NCBI GenBank assembly: GCA_946183095.1
Contig: CAMHBE010000011.1
Span: forward strand, 1-15,945
Direction: 5' to 3'
From: an uncultured Clostridia bacterium
GTDB taxonomy: Bacteria; Bacillota; Clostridia; Oscillospirales; Ruminococcaceae
DNA length: 15,945 nucleotides
The translations under genes were made by a program, and so were the position numbers. Each line of letters begins with the position of its first letter. Position 1 is the first letter of the stretch. Below the pieces are notes generated by a model, which had not been told where the DNA came from, did no database searches, and saw only the letters and a program-made list of their open reading frames with translations. Below, one piece after another: positions 6,220 to 14,154 of the stretch.

Positions 6220-7473
6220 ATGAAACTTATGGTAATAGGCTGCGGCGGCGTTGCGACCGTTGCAATACACAAATGCTGCGAAAACCCGATATTTACGGAG
6301 ATACTGATAGCGAGCCGAACAAAGTCAAAGTGCGACGCACTCGCAGAAAAGCTCGCGCCGAAAACGTCCGCGAAGCTCACCACCGCAACGGTGGATGCTG
6401 ACAGCAAAGAGTCTCTTGTAAAGCTGATGAACGAGTTCAGACCCCATACCGTGCTGAATGTGGCACTGCCGTATCAGGATCTCACTATCATGGACGCTTG
6501 TCTCGAATGCGGCGCGAACTACGTCGATACCGCGAACTACGAAGCGGAGAACACCGATGACCCCGAGTGGCGTGCAGTTTATGAGAAGCGCTGCAAGGAA
6601 AAGGGCTTCACCGCGTATTTTGACTATTCGTGGCAGTGGGCATACAACGACAAGTTCAAGGCTGCGGGACTTACCGCACTTCTCGGCACGGGCTTCGACC
6701 CCGGAGTTACCAGCGTTTACAGCGCTTATGCTCTCAAACATTACTTTGACGAGATACATTATATCGACATTCTCGACTGCAACGGCGGCGACCACGGCTA
6801 TCCGTTCGCAACGAACTTCAACCCGGAAATCAACCTTCGTGAAGTTTCCGCGAACGGCTCCTACTGGGAGGACGGTCACTGGGTCGAGACTAAGCCTATG
6901 GAGATAAAGCGCGAATACAACTTCGACGGTGTGGGCATGAAAGATATGTATTTGCTGCACCACGAGGAGATAGAGTCGCTCGCGAAGAATATCCCGAACG
7001 TAAAGCGCATCAGGTTTTTCATGACCTTCGGGCAGTCCTACCTCACACACATGAACTGCTTACAGAACGTGGGAATGCTCGGCACAACGCCCGTGATGTT
7101 CGAGGGACGCGAGATAGTTCCGATAAAATTCCTGAAAGCACTGCTGCCAGACCCGGCTTCCCTCGGTCCGAGAACCGTCGGCAAGACCAACATAGGCTGC
7201 ATCTTCCGCGGCATAAAGGACGGCAGGGAGCGCAATATCTATATATACAATGTCTGCGATCATCAGGAGTGCTACAAGGAGACAGGCGCACAGGCTGTGT
7301 CCTACACCACAGGCGTTCCCGCAATGATAGGCACGGCTATGGTGGCGGGCGGCACATGGAAGGGCGCGGGAGTGTTCAATGTTGAGGAATTCGACCCCGA
7401 CCCGTATATGGACGCTCTCAACAAGTACGGTCTGCCGTGGCAGGTGGACGAGAATCCCGTACTGGTGGACTGA
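6220..7473 (+). CDS. Carboxynorspermidine/carboxyspermidine dehydrogenase (saccharopine dehydrogenase family)
   Basis: The 417-aa protein belongs to the saccharopine-dehydrogenase-like family. It has an N-terminal Rossmann dinucleotide site, MVIGCGGVA (residues 4-12), then LIASRTKSKCDAL, a GANYVDTANYE loop, and the GFDPGVTSVYSAYALKHYFDEI segment typical of CASDH proteins. The known reaction is reductive condensation of putrescine (or 1,3-diaminopropane) with aspartate beta-semialdehyde, using NADPH, to carboxyspermidine (or carboxynorspermidine). It lies directly before nspC, which encodes the enzyme for the following step; this pairing is the main reason to prefer CASDH over lysine-pathway saccharopine dehydrogenase. 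GGAGGT at 6207-6212 gives a well-spaced start. Its stop is one base before the nspC ATG. An agmatine-using variant (carboxyaminopropylagmatine dehydrogenase) is a possible alternative given SpeA in the operon. Confidence 0.9.
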   Translation: MKLMVIGCGGVATVAIHKCCENPIFTEILIASRTKSKCDALAEKLAPKTSAKLTTATVDADSKESLVKLMNEFRPHTVLNVALPYQDLTIMDACLECGANYVDTANYEAENTDDPEWRAVYEKRCKEKGFTAYFDYSWQWAYNDKFKAAGLTALLGTGFDPGVTSVYSAYALKHYFDEIHYIDILDCNGGDHGYPFATNFNPEINLREVSANGSYWEDGHWVETKPMEIKREYNFDGVGMKDMYLLHHEEIESLAKNIPNVKRIRFFMTFGQSYLTHMNCLQNVGMLGTTPVMFEGREIVPIKFLKALLPDPASLGPRTVGKTNIGCIFRGIKDGRERNIYIYNVCDHQECYKETGAQAVSYTTGVPAMIGTAMVAGGTWKGAGVFNVEEFDPDPYMDALNKYGLPWQVDENPVLVD

Positions 7474-7474
7474 G

Positions 7475-8617
7475 ATGATGAACCAAAGCCTGCTGCCGAG
7501 AACAGAGCTGGGCGAGATGATGACGCCCGCGTATGTGCTCGACGAGAGCGCTCTGCACCGCAATCTGAAGATACTCCTTGATGTTCAGCAGCGCTCCGGC
7601 TGTAAGATACTCCTTGCGCAAAAAGCATTTTCCATGTTTGCAGTGTATCCGATGATCTCGGAATACCTCGCGGGAACCACCGCAAGTGGGCTGTATGAAG
7701 CAAGGCTCGGACATGAAGAGTTCGGCGCAGGGGACGTTCACGTTTTCAGCCCGGCATACAAGGAAAATGAGATATGTGACATAGCGAATTATGCCGACCA
7801 TATCGTGTTCAACTCATTTGCGCAGCTGCGGAAGTTCCGCGGGTACTGCAAAGGCAAAAGTCTCGGCATACGCATAAACCCGGAGTGTTCGACACAGGAT
7901 GAGCCTATATATGACCCCTGCGCAGAGGGCTCACGGCTCGGCGTTACGCTTGCGAACTTCGATGAAGCGGAGTTCGGGGGAGTTGACGGCATACACTTCC
8001 ACACGCTCTGCGAACAGGGCTTTGAGCCGCTTGCAAAAACCGTGGAAGTTGTGGAGCAGAAGTTCGGCAAGTATCTGCGCAAATGCAAATGGGTGAACTT
8101 CGGCGGCGGGCATCATATCACGAAGCCCGGTTACGACATCGAGGGGCTTGTATCGCTGATAAAGCGGTTTTCCGAAAAGTACGGGGTACAGGTCTATCTT
8201 GAACCCGGAGAAGCCGTGGTGCTGAATGCCGGGTGGCTCGTTTCCGAAGTCATGGAGATCGTGCATAACGGCACGGATATCGCGATACTCGACACATCCG
8301 CCGCCTGCCATATGCCGGACGTGCTGGAAATGCCGTACCGCCCGCCGCTTTTTAACAGCGGACAGCCCGGTGAAAAAAAATACACATACCGCCTGTCGTC
8401 ACGCACCTGCCTTTCCGGCGACATCATCGGCGACTACAGTTTCGATGTGCCTCTCCGCGAGGGTGACAGGCTGTGCTTCGAGGACATGGCGCTTTATACA
8501 ATGGTCAAGAACAACACATTCAACGGTATGCCTCTGCCCGACATCGGGATACTCCGCAGCTCTTATGAGCTTGTGAAGCGTTTCGGGTATGAGGATTTCA
8601 AGGGGAGACTGTCATGA
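7475..8617 (+). CDS. nspC: Carboxynorspermidine/carboxyspermidine decarboxylase
   Basis: The 380-aa fold-type-III (alanine-racemase-like) PLP decarboxylase is of the NspC type. Features are TPAYVLDESALHRN (17-30), the PLP lysine K50 in LLAQKAFS, HFHTLCE (174-180), the glycine-rich phosphate loop FGGGHHITKPG (209-219), EPGEAV (243-248) and the second-subunit cysteine C312 in TCLSGD. It removes CO2 from carboxyspermidine to give spermidine (or from carboxynorspermidine to give norspermidine) in the cytoplasm, the last step of the aspartate-semialdehyde route. The start is the first of two adjacent ATGs (7475, 7478), one base after the dehydrogenase stop, with only a weak GGTGG-like binding site. 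Expression probably relies on translational coupling. Its stop overlaps the aguA ATG (ATGA at 8614). Confidence 0.93.
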   Translation: MMNQSLLPRTELGEMMTPAYVLDESALHRNLKILLDVQQRSGCKILLAQKAFSMFAVYPMISEYLAGTTASGLYEARLGHEEFGAGDVHVFSPAYKENEICDIANYADHIVFNSFAQLRKFRGYCKGKSLGIRINPECSTQDEPIYDPCAEGSRLGVTLANFDEAEFGGVDGIHFHTLCEQGFEPLAKTVEVVEQKFGKYLRKCKWVNFGGGHHITKPGYDIEGLVSLIKRFSEKYGVQVYLEPGEAVVLNAGWLVSEVMEIVHNGTDIAILDTSAACHMPDVLEMPYRPPLFNSGQPGEKKYTYRLSSRTCLSGDIIGDYSFDVPLREGDRLCFEDMALYTMVKNNTFNGMPLPDIGILRSSYELVKRFGYEDFKGRLS

Positions 8618-9690
8618 GTTTTTATATGCCTGCGGAATTTTCTCCGCACCGCGCAACCGTCATAGTTTTCCCCGAACGTCCCGGTTCATGGGGTACCGAC
8701 CCCGTACCCGCGCAGAGAGCGTTTGCCCGTATCATCGACACGATAGCGCTCCACGAGGACGTTTACGTCATAGTTTCCCCCACAAATGCCGGGAACGCCC
8801 GTTCTTTTATTGCACCCTCTACCCGCGTGCGTTTTCTCGGCATACCAACAAACGACGCATGGGCGCGGGATATTGCCCCGACATTCGTTACCGACGGCAC
8901 GGATATCCGCGGTATCTCGTGGAAGTTCAACGCATGGGGCGGTACATTCGACGGTCTGTATGCCGACTGGACGCTTGACGACGCATTTGCCGGACGTTTC
9001 TGCGCCGCTGCGGGCTTTTCCTGCACCGACGCAAGCCCGTTCGTACTCGAAGGCGGCTCGATACACACCGACGGCGAGGGGACGCTCCTTGTGACGGAGA
9101 GCTGTCTGCTCAGCGGCGGGCGCAATCCGCAGATGTCGCGTTCCGAGATCGAACGCACGCTATGCTCATATCTCGGCTGCACGAAAGTTCTCTGGCTGCC
9201 GCGCGGCATTTACAACGATGAAACCAACGAGCACGTTGACAATGTGTGCTGCTTCATCAGACCCGCCGAGGTGGTGCTTGCATGGACGGACGACACGAAC
9301 GACCCGCAGTACGAGCTTTCCCGCGCGGATCTCGAATATCTTGAAAGCGTAACCGACGCAAAAGACCGTCATATCACCGTCCATAAGCTGCCAATTCCCG
9401 ACGTACCCGTGTGCATCACCGAGAGCGACCTCTCGCATTACGTCTTCGAGGACGGAGAGGACACCCGCGAGGTGGGCGAACGGCTTGCCGCTTCCTATGT
9501 CAACTTCTACTTTGCAAACGATATAGTGCTCCTCCCGCAGTTCGGCGGCGAAAACGCAGAGAGCGACTCCCGCGCACTATCCATAATGCGCGGACTTCTT
9601 CCGGAGCGGGAGATCATCCCAATTCCCGCCATGGAAATAATCAAGGGCGGCGGGAATATCCACTGCATCACGCAGCAGATACCTCAGTGA
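8614..9690 (+). CDS. aguA: Agmatine deiminase
   Basis: The 358-aa protein has the usual length and motifs of the guanidine-modifying agmatine deiminases: PTNDAWARDIAPTFV (78-92), VLEGGSIHTDGEGTLL (144-159), NEHVDNVCCFIRP (205-217, with catalytic His207 and Asp209) and the C-terminal GGGNIHCIT carrying the nucleophile Cys351. It converts agmatine to N-carbamoylputrescine and ammonia. The start overlaps the nspC stop by four bases, with AGGGGAG at 8601-8607 at good spacing. It takes the product of SpeA and hands its product to AguB, encoded 28 bp downstream. All catalytic residues seem present, and nothing suggests decay. Confidence 0.95.
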   Translation: MSFYMPAEFSPHRATVIVFPERPGSWGTDPVPAQRAFARIIDTIALHEDVYVIVSPTNAGNARSFIAPSTRVRFLGIPTNDAWARDIAPTFVTDGTDIRGISWKFNAWGGTFDGLYADWTLDDAFAGRFCAAAGFSCTDASPFVLEGGSIHTDGEGTLLVTESCLLSGGRNPQMSRSEIERTLCSYLGCTKVLWLPRGIYNDETNEHVDNVCCFIRPAEVVLAWTDDTNDPQYELSRADLEYLESVTDAKDRHITVHKLPIPDVPVCITESDLSHYVFEDGEDTREVGERLAASYVNFYFANDIVLLPQFGGENAESDSRALSIMRGLLPEREIIPIPAMEIIKGGGNIHCITQQIPQ

Positions 9691-9718
9691 ATGGTCATAC
9701 ACACAAAGGTGGTTTTCC

Positions 9719-10597
9719 ATGAAAAACGTAACAGTTTCTGCAGTGCAGATGCACTGCACACCCGATATAAACGAAAACATATCCCTTGCGGATAAACTCG
9801 TCCGTGAGGCTGCATCATCCGGCGCACAGGTGATACTTCTCCCGGAACTCTTCGAGCGCCCGTACTTTTGTCAGGAGCGCCGTTACGAATACTACGCCTA
9901 TGCGCAGGCGGTATCTCAAAACACTGCCGTTCTGCACTTCTCCGCTCTTGCAAAAGAACTCGGCGCTGTGCTGCCGATCAGCTTTTACGAGCGTGACGGG
10001 AACCGCCTGTTCAACTCCTGCGCGGTTATCGACGCGGACGGCACGGTGCTCGGAGTTTACCGCAAGACGCACATCCCCGACGATCATTATTATCAGGAAA
10101 AATTCTACTTCACACCCGGAGACACCGGCTTCACTGTATTCCACACACGTTTTGCGGATATCGGTGTTGGAATCTGCTGGGATCAGTGGTTCCCGGAAAC
10201 CGCACGCTGCCTGACGCTGGGCGGCGCGGAACTGCTGTTTTTCCCGACGGCTATCGGCTCCGAGCCTATCATAGAATGTGACAGTATGCCGCACTGGCGG
10301 CGTGCGATGCAGGGTCATTCAGCCGCAAACGTTATCCCGGTGATCGCGGCGAACCGCTTCGGAACCGAAAAAGTGGAGCCCTGCCCCGAGAACGGCGGTC
10401 AGAGTTCAGCCCTGACATTCTACGGTTCATCGTTCATCACCGACGAGACGGGCGGTATCATCGAGGATGCTCCACGCTCCGGTGACTGCGTACTGACCCA
10501 CACCTTCGATCTTGACGCTGTTTATGAGATGCGCCTTAGCTGGGGTATTTTCCGTGACAGGCGACCCGACAGATACGGTATCATAACACAAAAATAG
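9719..10597 (+). CDS. aguB: N-carbamoylputrescine amidohydrolase (nitrilase superfamily)
   Basis: The 292-aa member of the nitrilase superfamily carries the full Glu-Lys-Cys triad: E43 in LLPELFERPYFCQ, K116 in YRKTHIPD and C153 in VGICWDQWFPE. The stretches PELFERPYFCQ and IPDDHYYQEKFYFTPGD match plant and bacterial N-carbamoylputrescine amidases. It hydrolyses N-carbamoylputrescine to putrescine, CO2 and ammonia. AAAGGTGG (about 9706-9713) precedes the ATG. It completes the arginine-to-putrescine branch of the operon and supplies putrescine to the carboxyspermidine dehydrogenase and/or SpeE. Confidence 0.95.
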   Translation: MKNVTVSAVQMHCTPDINENISLADKLVREAASSGAQVILLPELFERPYFCQERRYEYYAYAQAVSQNTAVLHFSALAKELGAVLPISFYERDGNRLFNSCAVIDADGTVLGVYRKTHIPDDHYYQEKFYFTPGDTGFTVFHTRFADIGVGICWDQWFPETARCLTLGGAELLFFPTAIGSEPIIECDSMPHWRRAMQGHSAANVIPVIAANRFGTEKVEPCPENGGQSSALTFYGSSFITDETGGIIEDAPRSGDCVLTHTFDLDAVYEMRLSWGIFRDRRPDRYGIITQK

Positions 10598-10630
10598 CGA
10601 TACAAAAAATGATGAAAGGAGGTCTTGCAA

Positions 10631-10786
10631 ATGAAGTATGTATGTGATCTTTGCGGTTGGGAATACGACGAGGCAGTCGGCGATCCCGATAACGGCATTG
10701 CTCCCGGCACAAAGTTCGAGGATCTTCCCGAAGATTTCGTATGTCCTCTCTGCGGAGCCGACAAGAGCAGCTTCTCACAGGCATGA
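10631..10786 (+). CDS. Rubredoxin
   Basis: This small gene (51 aa) encodes a complete rubredoxin. It begins [13 protein letters not shown], has the central [22 protein letters not shown] segment, and carries the two Cys pairs C5/C8 and C38/C41 that bind one iron. Its length is typical of clostridial rubredoxins (about 52 aa). It is a cytoplasmic one-electron carrier, for example to rubrerythrin, superoxide reductase or flavodiiron proteins, none of which are in this window. A strong AAAGGAGGT (10614-10622) lies before the ATG. It starts 33 bp after aguB with no terminator between them, so it is probably the last gene of the polyamine operon, closed by the terminator at 10958-10996. A link between rubredoxin and polyamine synthesis is not known to me. 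Confidence 0.95.
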   Translation: MKYVCDLCGWEYDEAVGDPDNGIAPGTKFEDLPEDFVCPLCGADKSSFSQA

Positions 10787-10820
10787 GTCTGCGCATACGC
10801 GCTGTCCTTCCGGACGGGAC

Positions 10821-10848
10821 GAGGGCTGCGGTCTGTCGGTCAGCCCTC
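10821..10848. repeat. Inverted repeat (hairpin) after rubredoxin
   Basis: GAGGGCTG (10821-10828) and CAGCCCTC (10841-10848) form a perfect 8-bp stem with a 12-nt loop. No T tract follows directly. It lies in a GC-rich stretch (about 10787-10945) that resembles the dispersed intergenic palindromic sequences common in gut Firmicutes; this resemblance is from memory. Confidence 0.5.
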
Positions 10849-10854
10849 TCTGCG

Positions 10855-10873
10855 GCTTTTGCAACGCAAAAGC
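10855..10873. repeat. Inverted repeat GCTTTTGC/GCAAAAGC
   Basis: GCTTTTGC (10855-10862), the triloop AAC and GCAAAAGC (10866-10873) make a perfect 8-bp hairpin, seven bases after the previous one. A short GGGG/CCCC inverted repeat (10893-10896 with 10902-10905) follows. Tandem small hairpins suggest a folded 3' untranslated region or a decayed repeat element. Confidence 0.5.
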
Positions 10874-10957
10874 ACCACCTCACCCGCTAATCGGGGAGAC
10901 ACCCCTCGACCTGCGGCAGCCGGACGCTGCACCGGGACAACAGAAGATCTAAGAAAC

Positions 10958-10996
10958 AAAAAAGCTGTACAGTAGCATTGACCGTACAGCTTTTTT
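10958..10996. terminator. Bidirectional intrinsic terminator between convergent operons
   Basis: AAAAAAGCTGTAC (10958-10970) and GTACAGCTTTTTT (10984-10996) pair perfectly over 13 bp, around a 13-nt loop. The stem has T tracts on the 3' side of both strands. It can stop transcripts from the rubredoxin end of the polyamine operon and from aqpZ on the opposite strand. Confidence 0.92.
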
Positions 10997-11027
10997 GCTG
11001 CTTTATAGAAAAATGTTACGTTTTCGT

Positions 11028-11048
11028 TTCCTTTGTCGTACAAAGGAA
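11028..11048. repeat. Hairpin downstream of aqpZ
   Basis: TTCCTTTGT (11028-11036), the triloop CGT and ACAAAGGAA (11040-11048) form a perfect 9-bp hairpin, 15 bp beyond the aqpZ stop codon. On the aqpZ strand it is followed by ACGAAAACG rather than a T run, so it is more likely a 3'-end stabiliser or an RNA processing site than the main terminator. Confidence 0.5.
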
Positions 11049-11063
11049 GCAGTGACACTCTTT

Positions 11064-11765
11064 TTACTCGCTCTTGCTTTCCTTTTCGAGGACTTTGTAG
11101 ACCACAGCCGCTATAGCCGCACCGATGATCGGAGCGCAGATGAATACCCAGAGCTGTGAGAGCGGAGTGCCGTTTCCGTTGATAGCGGCGAAAACTGCGG
11201 GGGCGATGCTTCTTGCAGGGTTTACGGAAGTGCCCGTAAGACCGATGCCGAGAATGTGTACGAGTGTCAGAGTAAGACCTATGATAAGTCCGCCAAATGA
11301 ACCGTGGTTCGCCTTCTTCGATGTAACGCCGAGTATCGTGAGCACGAAGATGAACGTCAGAACGACCTCAACTATGATGCCTGCAACTGCGTTCCCGTTC
11401 ACTCCTCCAAGGGTATTTGCGCCGAAACCGCCGGTCATATCCTTGACACCGCCGAGACCGAATATCGCCGCAAGTATGCCGGAGCCCGCAAACGCGCCGA
11501 GACACTGTGCGATGATGTAGCCTATGAGATCCTTGATGCTCATGCCGCCGCTGCAAAATACAGCTACCGAAACTGCCGGGTTGATGTGGCAGCCGGAGAT
11601 ATTGCCGACGCAGTAAGCCATTCCGACGATAACAAGTCCGAATGCAAGCGCCGTGAGGATGTAACCTCCGCCGTTCACAGCGTCACAGCCGACGAGCATA
11701 GCCGTGCCGCATCCGAGCGTTACGAGTACGCAGGTGCCTATAAATTCCGCAATGTACTTTTTCAT
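11064..11765 (-). CDS. aqpZ: Aquaporin, AqpZ type (MIP family water channel)
   Basis: The 233-aa polytopic membrane protein has six transmembrane helices and the two MIP half-helices, HINPAVS (NPA 62-64) and SVNPARS (NPA 182-184). Selectivity-filter residues fit a water channel: H170 in TLVHILGIGLTGTSVNPARS and R185. The residue after NPAR is Ser, as in AqpZ, not the Asp of glycerol facilitators such as GlpF. Water transport is therefore favoured, although substrate range cannot be proved. It is the last gene of the minus-strand group, 52 bp after the GH31 gene, with an AAGGTAG-like binding site and no obvious promoter in that gap. Transcription ends at the shared terminator at 10958-10996. 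Confidence 0.92.
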   Translation of the reverse strand: MKKYIAEFIGTCVLVTLGCGTAMLVGCDAVNGGGYILTALAFGLVIVGMAYCVGNISGCHINPAVSVAVFCSGGMSIKDLIGYIIAQCLGAFAGSGILAAIFGLGGVKDMTGGFGANTLGGVNGNAVAGIIVEVVLTFIFVLTILGVTSKKANHGSFGGLIIGLTLTLVHILGIGLTGTSVNPARSIAPAVFAAINGNGTPLSQLWVFICAPIIGAAIAAVVYKVLEKESKSE

Positions 11766-11817
11766 ATCTTTTACTACCTTGCCTTTCTTTTGTTATTCTA
11801 TTCATCACAACGGCTTG

Positions 11818-14133
11818 TTATGCCATTGCAACTTCCAGACCTTGTTTGCTTTCCACGGTGAAGTTCTTCGATGTACCCTCGGAAGTCACCGTTATCGTAC
11901 CGCCGTTTCGCACAGCCTTAACGGTAAGGACGAGTTTAGCTTCGCTGTCGTATATCTTCGTTTCGGCAGCCTTGCCGTCGTCAAGTCCGTATATGACTAT
12001 TTTTGCACCGTCAGCGTAGTCGTATTCAAACCCGCGCCTGAAGTTGCCGTAAGCTATCATCGAGTTGGGCTTCGCGTACAGCGGCATACCGAAATAATCG
12101 TACTTTTTGGTGTACCACTTACCGCCGGGAAGCTCCTCACCCGTCCGGATATCCGTCCATGTACCAGTGTCGGGCAGGTAGAACTGCGCCGTTCCCTCCT
12201 CATTGAACACCGGAGCAATAAGCAGAGAATCTCCCAGCATATACTGCGTGTCGAGCTGCTTCACCGCCGGGTCGTCCGTGTAGTCAACGACCATTGCGCG
12301 CATCATCGGAACGCCGGTCTCATGCGTATATACGGCATTCGCGAAAAGATACGGCATAAGTCTTCCTTTGAGCTTTGTGAAATACCTTACGACATCACAG
12401 CTCTCCTCGTCGAAGTTCCACGGAACGCGGTAGGAACTGTTGCCGTGCAGACGGGAATGTGTTGACATAAGCCCGAATGCCGACCAGCGCTTATACAGGT
12501 CGGGAGTTCCGGTAGCCTCAAATCCGGAGATGTCGTGGCTGAAAAAGCCGAATCCCGACATACAGAGCGACAGACCGCCGCGTATGGTCTCCCACATACT
12601 CTCGTAGTTGGAGAAGCAGTCGCCGCCCCAATGCACGGGGAACTGCTGACCGCCGACAGTCGCCGACCTTGCGAACAGGCACGCCTTGTTCTTTCCGTAG
12701 TAGTTCTCCAGCACATCGAACACTGTCTTGTTGTAGATATATGAGTAGAAGTTGTGCATCTTGTACGGGTCGGAGCCGTCATGGTACATAACATCAGTCG
12801 GTATGCGCTCGCCGAAGTCTGTCTTGAACACATCCACGCCCATTTCACAGAGTGCGCGGAGTTTGCCGCCGTACCACTCACGGGCTGCGGGATCCGTGAA
12901 ATCGACTATCGCCATGCCGGGCTGCCAGAGGTCTGTCTGGAATACCGAACCGTCTTTCTTCTTTATGAAGTACCCGTTCTCCATGCCCTCATTGAACATC
13001 GACGAGCACTGTGAGATATACGGGTTTATCCATACGCAGATACCCACGCCCTTTGCTTTCAGGCGGGTGAGCATCGCCTTCGGGTCGCTGAACATAGTCT
13101 CGTCCCATGTGAGGTCGCACCAGTTGTAGCCCTTCATCCAGAAGCTGTCGAAGTGGAACATCTCCAGCGGTATATCGCGGCGCTCCATTTCGTCGATGAA
13201 GTGGGACACCGTTTCTTCATTGTAATCGGTGGTGAATGAAGTCGTGAGCCACAGACCGAACGACCTTGCGGGCGGGAGCGCGGGCTTGCCGGTCAGCGTC
13301 GTGTATGTGCGCAGTACATCGGCTATCGTTTCACCGCCGAATACGAAATATTCGAGATGCTGACCCTGCACGGTGAACGCGACTTTAGATACAGTCTCGC
13401 TCGCGACCTCGAACGTCACCTTTTCGGGGTGGTTGACGAAGCAGCCGTAACCCTGCGAGGAAACATAGAACGGTATGGATTTGTATGACTGTTCGGTGCA
13501 GGTACCGCCGTCGTTGTTCCATACCTCAACGGTCTGACCGTTCTTCGCAAATGTGGTGAACTTCTCGCCGAAGCCGTAGATGCACTCGCCCACGGCGATG
13601 TTGAACATCTCACGCATATAGGCGTTGTCGGAAGTCTCGCTGTCGGCGTAGAAGCTCTCGTTCTTCTTTGCTGCCATACGGTTCTCCGTGCGGCTGAAGG
13701 ATTCCTCGATATAGCCGGTGGTGCGCCAGCCCTGTTTTGTCAGCAGCTTATCGCCGCAGTAATATCTTGTTTCCCACGCGCCCTTCTCCGCGCCTATGAC
13801 TACTTTCGTATTGCCGGAGATAAGTTCGCAGCCGCCGTCGGCGAGCTTATTTATGACGGGTCTGAAACTGCTGTCCTCGTTCAGCACGAACGAGGGACCT
13901 TTGCGCAGCTGTCCGCGGAAATGATCGACCGTTACCTTGATCGAATTTTCAAGTGTGGATGTGAAAGTAACTTCAAGAGCGGGGCCGCCGAGCATCTGCC
14001 CGCGGTTCGCTATCCAGCCTGTAGTGCAGAACACATGGATGCTGCGTTCATCTGCCGTTATCTCAAACGCTTCGGTGGCGAAGTTCACATTATATCCCGG
14101 CTTATTGAGCCAGAATCCGTCGGAAAATTTCAT
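11818..14133 (-). CDS. yicI: GH31 alpha-xylosidase (YicI type)
   Basis: The 771-aa protein has the same length and architecture as Escherichia coli YicI. An N-terminal beta-sandwich begins MKFSDGFWLNKPGYNV. The (beta/alpha)8 barrel follows, with FHFDSFWMKGYNWCD (326-340), the nucleophile D439 in FKTDFGERIPTDV, the acid/base D505 in HWGGDCFSNYESM and SGFGFFSHDISGFE, and then C-terminal beta domains. Family members release alpha-xylose from isoprimeverose-like oligosaccharides; some have alpha-glucosidase activity. There is no signal peptide, so it acts in the cytoplasm on imported xyloglucan fragments. No sugar transporter or other xyloglucan gene is next to it. GGAAGGAG (14142-14149 on the complement) lies 8 bp before the ATG. 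It sits 21 bp after the LRR gene stop and 52 bp before aqpZ. Confidence 0.93.
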   Translation of the reverse strand: MKFSDGFWLNKPGYNVNFATEAFEITADERSIHVFCTTGWIANRGQMLGGPALEVTFTSTLENSIKVTVDHFRGQLRKGPSFVLNEDSSFRPVINKLADGGCELISGNTKVVIGAEKGAWETRYYCGDKLLTKQGWRTTGYIEESFSRTENRMAAKKNESFYADSETSDNAYMREMFNIAVGECIYGFGEKFTTFAKNGQTVEVWNNDGGTCTEQSYKSIPFYVSSQGYGCFVNHPEKVTFEVASETVSKVAFTVQGQHLEYFVFGGETIADVLRTYTTLTGKPALPPARSFGLWLTTSFTTDYNEETVSHFIDEMERRDIPLEMFHFDSFWMKGYNWCDLTWDETMFSDPKAMLTRLKAKGVGICVWINPYISQCSSMFNEGMENGYFIKKKDGSVFQTDLWQPGMAIVDFTDPAAREWYGGKLRALCEMGVDVFKTDFGERIPTDVMYHDGSDPYKMHNFYSYIYNKTVFDVLENYYGKNKACLFARSATVGGQQFPVHWGGDCFSNYESMWETIRGGLSLCMSGFGFFSHDISGFEATGTPDLYKRWSAFGLMSTHSRLHGNSSYRVPWNFDEESCDVVRYFTKLKGRLMPYLFANAVYTHETGVPMMRAMVVDYTDDPAVKQLDTQYMLGDSLLIAPVFNEEGTAQFYLPDTGTWTDIRTGEELPGGKWYTKKYDYFGMPLYAKPNSMIAYGNFRRGFEYDYADGAKIVIYGLDDGKAAETKIYDSEAKLVLTVKAVRNGGTITVTSEGTSKNFTVESKQGLEVAMA

Positions 14134-14154
14134 AGTCGCCGCTCCTTCCGGTCA

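Noticed and set aside
11704..12465. 253-codon plus-strand frame opposite aqpZ start and GH31 end
   Set aside because: It is antisense to two well-supported genes and its translation shows no recognisable domain.
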